A DNA stretch of 12,069 nucleotides, from the NCBI GenBank assembly GCA_030844625.1, contig JAUUNJ010000046.1, positions 1-12,069 on the forward strand, given 5' to 3'. The notes beneath the pieces are model-generated. The model saw only the letters and a list, made by a program, of their open reading frames with translations. It did no database searches and had not been told where the DNA came from. The position numbers and the translations under genes are program-made. Shown piece by piece: positions 6,614-12,069 of the stretch (the stretch's first letter is position 1; every line of letters begins with the position of its first letter). Source of the DNA: Roseburia sp. GTDB taxonomy: Bacteria; Bacillota; Clostridia; Lachnospirales; Lachnospiraceae.

Positions 6614-7369
6614 TTACCTCTTTGAAGTTACATATTTTTGCATGATATCATTTGGTATTTCAATCTCATATTCACAGGTCAAATCTCCATTTAAAACTGA
6701 ACGAACTACTTTACCTTTCAGTTTTCTTCCCATAAATGCTTCTGTAAAATTCATTACGTGACCTAAGCTACAATTACATAATGCAGGTGACACAACGTTT
6801 TCTGATAAAATAGACTCCTTTGCAAAAGGGCAGTGACAAGCATGATATCGTTTCATTTTTTCATTAGTGGCATTTAAATACTCTTTCATGTTACAAGGGA
6901 ATGCCATACAGTACAGTTTGTTTCCCTCCCGAACAGGAGCTAACATTCTCAGATTTTCTTTTATAAATGCTAATACCTCATCCGAAATTTCCTGTCCATA
7001 AAAATCCTTTTTTTCACTGTTCAACTCAATAAAATAATTCAATTCATCATTTAAATGCTTATTCAGAAAATCATCTAAATTACCTATTTCTATAAACTCT
7101 TTGTGAGCCCCTTCACATTGAGATGGATGTAATCCATGTCTCACTTTGTATAATATTTTTTTCAAGGTTTCTTCATCTGCCATTTCTTTAAACCGTTTCA
7201 TAAACAGATACATATTATGGCATTGACATTTGTATTCGGAGTCTATGTCAGGTAACTCAATATTTTTAACAAGTTCATTCCAAAAAATTTCTCCCAATTC
7301 AGCGCAAATTTCTCTTTTAAAAGTAGCAATTCCAAATTTTTTGTCGTAAACTATTTTAGTATCTCCCAT
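6614..7369 (-). CDS. Conserved cysteine-rich protein (DUF6144 / V4R-like ending)
   Basis: This 251-residue protein starts at ATG 7369, just after AGGAGGAGAT. Eleven cysteines include three CxC pairs: C48/C50 (YKCQCHN), C178/C180 (HACHCPF) and C198/C200 (LCNCSLGH). The C-terminal region reads CHCPFAKESI, LCNCSLGHVMNFTEAFMG, then VVRSVLNGDLTCEYEIEIP. That pattern (CHCP, CxCs.Gh, SVL.GD..CE..I.IP) is what I remember of the DUF6144 group and of 4-vinyl-reductase or L-2-amino-thiazoline hydrolase-like domains, which bind metal or small ligands. No transmembrane segment or signal is present, so it should be cytoplasmic. The paired cysteines suggest a metal site. It is the first gene of a two-gene operon with a GNAT enzyme. 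The family name is uncertain and the reaction unknown. Confidence 0.6.
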   Translation of the reverse strand: MGDTKIVYDKKFGIATFKREICAELGEIFWNELVKNIELPDIDSEYKCQCHNMYLFMKRFKEMADEETLKKILYKVRHGLHPSQCEGAHKEFIEIGNLDDFLNKHLNDELNYFIELNSEKKDFYGQEISDEVLAFIKENLRMLAPVREGNKLYCMAFPCNMKEYLNATNEKMKRYHACHCPFAKESILSENVVSPALCNCSLGHVMNFTEAFMGRKLKGKVVRSVLNGDLTCEYEIEIPNDIMQKYVTSKR

Positions 7370-7406
7370 ATCTCCTCCTAAAATTTAATCTATAACTCCA
7401 TTTGCT

Positions 7407-7439
7407 AGTTTGATTAAATTTTATTTTATCACTCAAACT
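7407..7439. promoter_or_regulatory. Inverted repeat upstream of the cysteine-rich gene, possible operator
   Basis: AGTTTGA (7407-7413) and TCAAACT (7433-7439) are perfect 7-bp arms around 19 AT-rich bases, about 40-70 bp ahead of the start at 7369. Position and symmetry fit an operator in the promoter region, but no convincing -35/-10 pair can be named. Confidence 0.3.
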
Positions 7440-7544
7440 CCTGTCCGCAAACTTGTTGTGAGGTTGTTCGATTTGATTTTGTGTTTAATGTAAGTTCATT
7501 TATGTACTGTTTATATACTTTTTATGTATTTATTTTACTTTGTA

Positions 7545-7562
7545 TTGTCATTTTATTGTCAC
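7545..7562 (+). repeat. Partial copy D of the att-like repeat (left motifs only)
   Basis: TTGTCAT (7545) and TTGTCAC (7556) are 11 bp apart, and the shared TATTGTCATTTTATTGTCAC is identical to copy C (10549-10568). The third motif, palindrome and distal motifs are absent; instead CGACAATA follows, making a small inverted repeat with TATTGTC. It sits in the roughly 265-bp gene-less gap 7370-7634, which otherwise holds only AT-rich sequence and the inverted repeat noted at 7407-7439. Confidence 0.6.
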
Positions 7563-7634
7563 AACGACAATATGTAATTGTATTATAATCTTTAATTAGA
7601 CAAACTGGAAGTTGTAAAAAAGCCATACACCACG

Positions 7635-8333
7635 TCATTTTGCATACTTTTCCCATAACTCAACCAACGGATATTTTAAATCTTCAATCCCTGTAATATC
7701 CCTACCATCATATGCAAAGCCTGACCATTTTTTAGATTTATCTGTAAAGCCCATTATTTCTAAATTTTTGAACGCACCATAAAAATCATATTCTTCTTCA
7801 GGAATTTCATACAATTGTAACAATTTATAATCATCAAATTTTGAAATAAAACCACGTCTACATATTCCATCTTTATCTCGCAAGAAACCTAAAACAAACA
7901 ATCTCCCACTATCATCTGATTCAATATATTTCGGTTCAACTTTATCTCCACCATCAACAATATGAATTCTTTCAAAATTATCTGTATTATAAATAGCTAT
8001 TTGAGAATGCAAAAAATCATGATTTTCAATATTGTAAAATTTTTTTCCATCTCTAGAAAAACAACACCCTTCATCTAGTGCACCATCAATTTTTGAAAAT
8101 CTAAATTTTTTTATTAACTTCATCTCCTCAAGAGAATATATCGCTAATTTTCCTTCTGCCGATTTGACAACTAATATATTTTTAAGTGGCGAAAAATAAG
8201 CATTATACGCATATTTCATATCCTTGAATTTTGCTATTTCATCTCCGGTTTTTGCATTAAAAACATATACAGCTTGTCCAGTTGTTCCTACACAATACTC
8301 ACCATTTGAAACATAACTCCAAAATTTCTTCAT
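7635..8333 (-). CDS. Beta-propeller (WD40/YVTN-like) protein of unknown role
   Basis: This 232-residue protein starts at ATG 8333 with a purine-rich AGAGGATAGAGG ahead. Repeating strand-turn-strand units suggest propeller blades: TTGQAVYVFNAKTGDEIAKF, YNAYFSPLKNILVVKSAEGK with LAIYSLEEMKLIKKF, GCCFSRDGKKFYNIEN with QIAIYNTDNFERIHIV, and YIESDDSGRLFVLGF. The 'FSPLKN' and 'FSRDGKKF' turns resemble the FSPDGK turn of WD40-like proteins. Only about four blades are visible, fewer than a normal closed ring, so it may be a short or degenerate version. No signal peptide is present. It is the last gene of a minus-strand run, 21 bp after the small membrane protein. No enzyme function can be assigned. 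Confidence 0.6.
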   Translation of the reverse strand: MKKFWSYVSNGEYCVGTTGQAVYVFNAKTGDEIAKFKDMKYAYNAYFSPLKNILVVKSAEGKLAIYSLEEMKLIKKFRFSKIDGALDEGCCFSRDGKKFYNIENHDFLHSQIAIYNTDNFERIHIVDGGDKVEPKYIESDDSGRLFVLGFLRDKDGICRRGFISKFDDYKLLQLYEIPEEEYDFYGAFKNLEIMGFTDKSKKWSGFAYDGRDITGIEDLKYPLVELWEKYAK

Positions 8334-8354
8334 GCCTCTATCCTCTACTAGTTC

Positions 8355-8648
8355 CTATTTCCTTTTTTTCATTAGCCATCTGAATAAATAACATATAACA
8401 AATCCTATACAACACCCTATTGAAATTGTTCCAATAAACAACAAGATAAATACTAACATATAATTAACATAAAAATTGGACACAAATTCACAAATGACAT
8501 ATACGATAATAGATATAATGATTGAAAATACATACGTCCTTTGCTGCTTCATTTGCAATCCAATCATAATTGCAATAACCATTCCAATAATCATAAATAT
8601 AAATGTATCAGACTCAAATAATTCTTGAAGTATTGGTAAATTTTTCAT
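8355..8648 (-). CDS. Small multi-spanning membrane protein, unknown
   Basis: This 97-residue protein starts at ATG 8648, after GAAAGGAAATATTATC. A longer reading from TTG 8672 would place that ribosome site inside the coding sequence and is less likely. Hydrophobic stretches at about 16-33 (FIFMIIGMVIAIMIGL), 40-56 (VFSIIISIIVYVICEFV) and 62-89 (NYMLVFILLFIGTISIGCCI and on) predict three or four membrane spans, with a basic tail RWLMKKRK facing the cytoplasm. No family is recognised. It lies between the chimeric ORF (32 bp away) and the propeller-like gene (21 bp away) on the same strand, so all three could be one transcript. Confidence 0.7.
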   Translation of the reverse strand: MKNLPILQELFESDTFIFMIIGMVIAIMIGLQMKQQRTYVFSIIISIIVYVICEFVSNFYVNYMLVFILLFIGTISIGCCIGFVICYLFRWLMKKRK

Positions 8649-8680
8649 GATAATATTTCCTTTCAAAACCAAATTTCTAT

Positions 8681-9136
8681 TTACATTCTAATCTCAACTT
8701 TAAAATACTGTTCTTGAAATTTCACCTGTTCCATAATTTCATCTGGTGTAAAGGAAACATTCTCTGGTGCCACAACCCGTTTTTCTTCAACGTCATCAAA
8801 TCTATGTACAACAGCTATTACTTTACCTACATGAGAGTTATTCGCCAAAAACTGCTCATAACTTAATAAATCAGCCTCTTTCGTCTTGTTTAGAACCTCT
8901 ATTAATAAATCTTCAGGATAAAATATTTTATATGGTTTGTTCCAAAATGTCTTTTTTTCATTTTCAAGCAAAGTTCTCACTTTGTCCCTTATATACTTAC
9001 TTTTACTATTACTTGCACCACCACATAAAAACACAACTATATACTGTTCTCTAAATTCACAATATATTTGCTCATAAATATCCTTAACTATTCTGGATAT
9101 TTCTTTATTTACTTTGTCTTTTTGTTCTTCGATCAA
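8681..9136 (-). CDS. Chimeric ORF: retron-St85-effector-like N-terminus joined to pyrophosphatase-like C-terminus
   Basis: This is a 151-residue reading frame from TTG 9136, with GAGG about nine bases ahead; no in-frame ATG precedes it. Residues 31-100 (YIVVFLCGGASNSKSKYIRD, then KPYKIFYPEDLL and EADLLSYEQFLANN) match the nucleoside-deoxyribosyltransferase-like fold of retron St85/Sen2 effectors (RcaT type), which reads FLCGG...R...L, KIFYPEDLF, DLLSLENLLA and then PESPGSFAELGAF. That last catalytic-glutamate block is missing. Instead, residues ~104-151 (GKVIAVVHRFDDVEEKRVVA, then FTPDEIMEQVKFQEQYF) match the end of a small inorganic-pyrophosphatase family of Clostridia as I recall it. The junction lies near position 8830. 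No reverse transcriptase or msr-msd is nearby. It is probably a deletion fusion with neither original activity. Confidence 0.6.
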   Translation of the reverse strand: MIEEQKDKVNKEISRIVKDIYEQIYCEFREQYIVVFLCGGASNSKSKYIRDKVRTLLENEKKTFWNKPYKIFYPEDLLIEVLNKTKEADLLSYEQFLANNSHVGKVIAVVHRFDDVEEKRVVAPENVSFTPDEIMEQVKFQEQYFKVEIRM

Positions 9137-9461
9137 TTCTTTAACCTCATCTCATTCAAAATATTATATCTTTAAGGTTCTATAATTCCGTTTTCTGCAA
9201 CAGCAACTTGTATGAACACTCTCATATCCTCAAACATTAAATTCCTACCAACTATACCTTTCCCCTACCAAATTTGTTGGTCCACCAAAGCATTACACAA
9301 TCAAATCCAGCATTCTTTATCAATTTATATCTTTCCTCAAAAGTGACATTATAGCCTTTACTATATCCCAAACAATCATATTTTCCTATCATTTGAATCA
9401 CCTAACAAATTCCAATTTTCTCTATGTTTAACAACACAACAAGCGACAATATTTAATTCTT
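9137..9461 (-). other. Degraded intergenic zone with coding remnants
   Basis: Apart from the epimerase fragment, two short readable pieces remain on the minus strand. FEDMRVFIQVAVAENGIIEP ends at TAA near 9172. SIEELNIVACCVVKHRENWN followed by LLGDSND runs over about 9376-9475 and overlaps the end of the acetyltransferase gene. Neither has a recognised family or a full start. Both look like ends of lost genes. Confidence 0.4.
9252..9392 (-). pseudogene. Sugar phosphate isomerase/epimerase, N-terminal fragment
   Basis: ATG at 9392, with AGGTGA eight bases ahead, opens 46 codons ending at TAG 9252-9254. The sequence (MIGKYDCLGYSKGYNVTFEE, then RYKLIKNAGFDCVMLWWTN) is a typical start of an AP-endonuclease-2-like TIM barrel of the sugar phosphate isomerase/epimerase group: a first strand, then FeeRykliKnAGFD. 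Whole members are about 250-300 residues. After RGKV the reading stops and unrelated sequence follows, so most of the barrel is deleted. Not functional. Confidence 0.6.
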
Positions 9462-9995
9462 CTATACTGTATAGGATACTTTTCTATAAAATCTATACAC
9501 TTCTTCAAATTCATCATTAATATCTTTGTAACTTCTTTTATCCACCAACTCAAATCCTATTCTTTCAGCTACTTTCCAAGATGCTTCATTATTATCCTTT
9601 ATCGTTGCAATAATTTCGGGCAAATCATAGTTTTCAAAAAAATATTGTAAGTATAAACTGCCTGCCTCCGTAGCATATCCTTTATTTCTATACTTTGCTC
9701 CTATAAAATAGCAAATTCCAACGGCATCTAAATCATCATAATATGAACATCCTACAGAACCTATTACTTCACCAGTATTTTTCTCTTCTAAAGTGTATGC
9801 CAAATATTCCTTTAATGGATTGTTTTTTTTATTTAATTCTGTCGTTTCTTTAATCCAATTGTCCATCCATTCATAACAGTCTTTATCAAATCCAACTTCC
9901 TGTAAACTTCCATCTAAAGCCATATTTGCAAAAACTTTTGCATCTTCTGATTCTAATAAACGAATGATTAAATTTTTACTTTCTGCCATAATCAT
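9462..9995 (-). CDS. RimJ/RimL-type GNAT N-acetyltransferase
   Basis: This is a complete 177-residue protein. The first ATG (9995) is preceded by AAGGAG ten bases upstream; a second ATG two codons on would be further from it, so the first is chosen. Motifs run in the RimL order: N-terminal KNLIIRLLESEDAKVFANM (7-25), the core strand VGICYFIGAKYRNKGYATEA (92-111) with the acetyl-CoA loop RNKGYA, then IIATIKDNNEASWKVAERIG with FELV (motif B, 128-151). It should acetylate an amine with acetyl-CoA in the cytoplasm; the usual substrates of such enzymes are protein N-termini, antibiotics or polyamines, and nothing here selects one. It follows the HIT gene by 22 bp in the same direction and probably shares its promoter. 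Confidence 0.9.
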   Translation of the reverse strand: MIMAESKNLIIRLLESEDAKVFANMALDGSLQEVGFDKDCYEWMDNWIKETTELNKKNNPLKEYLAYTLEEKNTGEVIGSVGCSYYDDLDAVGICYFIGAKYRNKGYATEAGSLYLQYFFENYDLPEIIATIKDNNEASWKVAERIGFELVDKRSYKDINDEFEEVYRFYRKVSYTV

Positions 9996-10017
9996 TATCT
10001 TTTCGCTCCTTGTTTTA

Positions 10018-10413
10018 TCAAATTGATAGTTTATCTCTTATTTTTTTTGCTATTTCAGTGTTTATATTCTTGTTAGAGTTACCTTCTGTCCAACCAAATC
10101 CATCTCCCGTATATCTTGGAAATATATGTAAGTGGTAGTGACCAACATCATTGAATTCTCCACCATTTTGCATAATACTGTAGCCATTGGGCTCATATAC
10201 ATCTTTTAAGGCGGTTACTATCTTTTTTGATACAATCATTAAGTGTGCAAGAAGTTCATCTGGTATTTCATCAACATCAAGATAATGTTCTTTAGTAATA
10301 AGTAAAATATGTCCTTCATTTATAGGAGCCATATCCATGAAAGCCATTACCTGTTCATCTTCATATACAAAATCTGTTACTATTTGTTCTTTATGGCAGA
10401 AAACACAGTTCAT
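10018..10413 (-). CDS. HIT (histidine triad) family nucleotide-binding protein
   Basis: This 131-residue protein starts at ATG 10413 with AGGAGA eight bases ahead. The signature GHYHLHIFPRY gives the triad H92, H94 and H96 (H-x-H-x-H). An N-terminal CVFC (C3, C6) may bind zinc, as in many HIT proteins. The region FMDMAPINEGHILLITKEHY is the usual first half of the nucleotide pocket. HIT proteins hydrolyse or transfer nucleoside phosphates, for example adenosine phosphoramidates or dinucleoside polyphosphates; the exact substrate is not predictable. Residues 75-88 (PNGYSIMQNGGEFN) fit the branch with NGYNI.QN.G. It leads a two-gene unit with the RimL-type acetyltransferase, read from the promoter at about 10446. 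Confidence 0.92.
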   Translation of the reverse strand: MNCVFCHKEQIVTDFVYEDEQVMAFMDMAPINEGHILLITKEHYLDVDEIPDELLAHLMIVSKKIVTALKDVYEPNGYSIMQNGGEFNDVGHYHLHIFPRYTGDGFGWTEGNSNKNINTEIAKKIRDKLSI

Positions 10414-10445
10414 TGTTCTTATCTCCTATTCTTCCAATTTTAATC

Positions 10446-10454
10446 ATTATAGCA
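10446..10454 (-). promoter_or_regulatory. Extended -10 promoter for the HIT-acetyltransferase operon
   Basis: On the minus strand the sequence reads TGCTATAAT (10454-10446), a consensus -10 hexamer with the extended TGn element. The -35 region is only AT-rich, as is acceptable for extended -10 promoters. Transcription would start near 10439, giving a leader of about 26 nt before the ATG at 10413. Confidence 0.6.
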
Positions 10455-10498
10455 TATGAAAAATATAATAAATATATAAAATCCATCAATTCCATACC

Positions 10499-10758
10499 AT
10501 ACGATAAAAAATATACTATTGATTTGATACTCAATTTTCCTAAATCGTATTGTCATTTTATTGTCACACAGGTATCAAAAAATCCACAAAGCCTTTATTT
10601 ATGGGCTCTGTGGACTCATTTGTATTATTCAAACTCCCTACCGGGAACCTTGTTTGGTTAATTTTTGATTGTTTTTCGCGTTGTTTTATTAACATATTTG
10701 TTAATTTTGTATTTATTATTTTGAGTATACAACTAAACAGGTATCATACGGGTATCAT
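10499..10758 (+). repeat. Dispersed att-like repeat, copy C
   Basis: Order: ATACGAT (10499) with AATCGTAT (10543) as an inverted repeat; TTGTCAT (10550), TTGTCAC (10561) and GTATCAA (10572) at exact 11-bp steps; a palindrome with arms TCCACAAAGCC (10583-10593) and GGCTCTGTGGA (10604-10614); a 25-bp block shared with copy B; and a distal pair GGTATCAT at 10740 and 10751, again 11 bp apart. The left half matches copy A and the right block matches copy B, so this copy is a mosaic of the other two joined at the palindrome. It separates the HIT-acetyltransferase operon from the HsdS region. Confidence 0.8.
10577..10614 (-). terminator. Intrinsic terminator (palindrome of copy C)
   Basis: On the minus strand the stem TCCACAGAGCC/GGCTTTGTGGA has one mismatch and is followed by six Us. 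It is placed to stop transcription leaving hsdS (stop at 10845) before it enters the HIT operon. Confidence 0.65.
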
Positions 10759-10844
10759 ATAATAGCTAACTTATAGTAAAAAAGTGTTTCTATTTACCAC
10801 TAAAATTTCAATAATTAATAATGACTTTTTTATCACAAATAAAG

Positions 10845-11909
10845 TTATGCTTCAACTTGTGTAGTAGTAACAATATCCAGCAAATTTAATAATTTCTGTT
10901 TACTATTGTCTATTTCCTTATATCTTTTAATTAATTCACCTTGAGCATCTATATCAAACTCTCCCTTTTTATTAATCGGAATCTCTATTCCAACCATTTT
11001 TATATTTTGAAGTGAAGCTCTATAAGTGCGATTAAAGCCATACAAACTTGTTGACTCCCTTAATTGGTAATACACATATTCGCTTAAGATATTGTTGTCC
11101 AACACTTGCAATCTTCCACAATGATCCGTTGTCGCAAATTGCTGATGTTTGGGAATATATCCCCACTCAAAATTCCCATCAATTCCCCATATAATTGAAG
11201 CTAACTCAAAAGAGCTCAAATTTGATTTTTTTATGTATCCAAATAGTTTATTAGGATTCGCACTATATAAAGGAATTCCATTATCTAAAAGTTGTTTCTT
11301 CAATATACGTTTTCCAATCGATAACGAAAAATAATCATCCGATAAATAAACAGTTTTAGTTTCTTTGCACTTATCTAATACAACTATGCTTTCTTTCAAC
11401 CTATCACGGTAACCCTTTAGAACTATCTGAGTGTCCTCAATCAATGAATATTTTTTTACAATTTCTCTTTGTCTTTCTAAATCAAAATTACCATTTTCAT
11501 TAACTGGAATTTCTATACTCATTTTTCGAACTTTATCTTTACTGGCGGTTTTGCTCCACACAAACCCTTGCTCAAGCAACAGTTGTTGTAATACAATCCT
11601 AACATATTCCAAATCAATACAATTCTTGTATTGATCTAATAAAATAAGAGGACGTTGATGGTCATTCGTTGAAAACTTATGTTTATGATAAAAGACATAT
11701 CCTATCGAGCCTTCTCTATTCCATGCAAGACAATTGGAAAAATACTTTACACCTGGCATTCCATCTTCTACAAAACCAATTGGTGTTTCTGTCATCTTCC
11801 CTCCATAAACAGGAATATCCCCAGGATGTTTATTAATAAATTCCTCTGTTATCCCCTTTATGGAAGGAAACACAAATAGTTCACTTAATAACATAGAGGT
11901 TGTCTTCAT
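10845..11909 (-). CDS. hsdS: Type I restriction-modification specificity subunit (HsdS)
   Basis: This is a complete 354-residue protein. The ATG at 11909 overlaps the stop of the upstream gene (ATGA) and follows GGAGGGAGAAG; an in-frame ATG at 11969 lies inside the upstream coding frame and is rejected. Two target-recognition domains are visible: TRD1 about 1-135 (DIPVYGGKMTETPIGF, AWNREGSIGYVFYHKHKFST, VRKMSIEIPVN) and TRD2 about 195-310 (GIPLYSANPNKLFGYI, IIWGIDGNFEWGYIPKHQQF, IKMVGIEIPIN). Each is followed by a matching helical spacer: NGNFDLERQREIVKKY (139-154) and KGEFDIDAQGELIKRY (315-330). The two halves therefore form the expected pseudo-symmetric repeat. HsdS chooses the two halves of the DNA site for the HsdM methylase and HsdR nuclease. 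HsdR is not in the window. It lies about 90 bp from repeat copy C. Confidence 0.92.
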   Translation of the reverse strand: MKTTSMLLSELFVFPSIKGITEEFINKHPGDIPVYGGKMTETPIGFVEDGMPGVKYFSNCLAWNREGSIGYVFYHKHKFSTNDHQRPLILLDQYKNCIDLEYVRIVLQQLLLEQGFVWSKTASKDKVRKMSIEIPVNENGNFDLERQREIVKKYSLIEDTQIVLKGYRDRLKESIVVLDKCKETKTVYLSDDYFSLSIGKRILKKQLLDNGIPLYSANPNKLFGYIKKSNLSSFELASIIWGIDGNFEWGYIPKHQQFATTDHCGRLQVLDNNILSEYVYYQLRESTSLYGFNRTYRASLQNIKMVGIEIPINKKGEFDIDAQGELIKRYKEIDNSKQKLLNLLDIVTTTQVEA

Positions 11910-12069
11910 TTTTCTTCTCCCTCCAATATAAAATCTAAATAATTTTTTATATCTCCTACAATTCCCCAAAAATCTTGCTCTGAAATAGTTTCTTTCTCTG
12001 CCAAGATTCCAAGTTTTTCCCTCTCTTCATCTGACCATATATTATCAATCAACCAATTATCAAGATTGT
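11906..12069 (-). CDS. C-terminus of the upstream gene, probably HsdM methylase (partial)
   Basis: The minus-strand frame is open from the window edge to TGA 11908-11906, giving 53 residues of an acidic helical tail (NLDNWLIDNIWSDEEREKLG, then EKETISEQDFWGIVGDIKNY and LDFILEGEEK). The stop overlaps the hsdS start by ATGA, the coupling usual for hsdM-hsdS. The methylase motifs lie outside the window, so HsdM is inferred from position only; another gene of the same operon is possible. Confidence 0.5.
   Translation of the reverse strand, partial: NLDNWLIDNIWSDEEREKLGILAEKETISEQDFWGIVGDIKNYLDFILEGEEK

Noticed and set aside
7545..7634. Reading position D as a fourth complete repeat
   Set aside because: Only the two TTGTCA motifs are present; I could not find the third motif, palindrome or distal pair.
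8681..9995. A complete retron
   Set aside because: No reverse transcriptase frame and no msr-msd-like inverted structure is visible; only an effector-like fragment remains.
1773..10758. CRISPR array
   Set aside because: The repeat copies are kilobases apart with genes between them; there are no short regular spacers and no cas genes.
1773..10758. Integron attC cassette array
   Set aside because: The sites lack the RYYYAAC/GTTRRRY ends and the folded two-box layout of attC, and no IntI gene is present; the similarity is only in general logic.
11910..11969. HsdS starting at ATG 11969
   Set aside because: The extra 20 residues overlap the upstream gene's coding frame; ATG 11909 has a strong ribosome site and the standard ATGA overlap.

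Overview
The DNA is strongly AT-rich, has clear Shine-Dalgarno sites (AGGAGG, AGGAGA, AAGGAG), and carries gene families common in gut Clostridia: BspA-type leucine-rich repeats, IS200 and IS231-like elements, HIT, GNAT and HsdS proteins. It is most likely chromosomal accessory DNA from a low-GC Firmicute, probably Lachnospiraceae-like. That placement rests on gene content and codon style only.

Layout. (1) Positions 1-1735, plus strand: the 3' part of an NTF2-like protein gene, then a complete BglG/LicT-type transcription antiterminator with no PTS gene in view. (2) Positions 1770-5725: a degraded zone. It holds a first copy (A) of a dispersed repeat, a 5'-truncated BspA-type LRR fragment, an IS200 tnpA remnant joined through one stop codon to an FRG-like C-terminus, an intact IS231-like insertion sequence with perfect inverted repeats and a 13-bp target duplication, a small membrane-anchored protein, and a frameshifted cysteine-peptidase-like pseudogene. 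Repeat copy B closes it. (3) Positions 5833-7369, minus strand: a two-gene operon with a cysteine-rich conserved protein followed by a GNAT acetyltransferase. (4) Positions 7540-10413, minus strand: a half copy (D) of the repeat, then a propeller-like protein, a small membrane protein, a chimeric ORF, an epimerase fragment, a RimL-type acetyltransferase and a HIT protein. The chimera joins a retron-St85-effector-like N-terminus to an inorganic-pyrophosphatase-like C-terminus. (5) Positions 10499-10758: repeat copy C. (6) Positions 10845-12069, minus strand: a complete HsdS and, overlapping it by ATGA, the C-terminus of the upstream gene, probably HsdM.

The feature that organises the window is the repeat. 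Each full copy has three short motifs spaced exactly 11 bp apart (TTGTCAC, TTGTCAC, GTATCAA), then a 31-34 bp imperfect palindrome with 10-12 bp arms around an ATTTAT-type centre, then a distal pair of similar motifs, again 11 bp apart. This layout resembles a tyrosine-recombinase attachment site: helically phased arm sites flanking an inverted-repeat core. On the minus strand the same palindrome plus a U-run is also a good intrinsic terminator, and all the cargo genes between copies A and C that remain readable are on the minus strand, apart from the IS transposase. Left and right flanks are shuffled between copies at the core (A and C share the left, B and C share the right), as expected if recombination happens there. 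No recombinase gene lies in the window, so either the enzyme acts from elsewhere or these are scars of past integrations. The many truncated and fused genes between copies fit an acquisition-and-decay hotspot.
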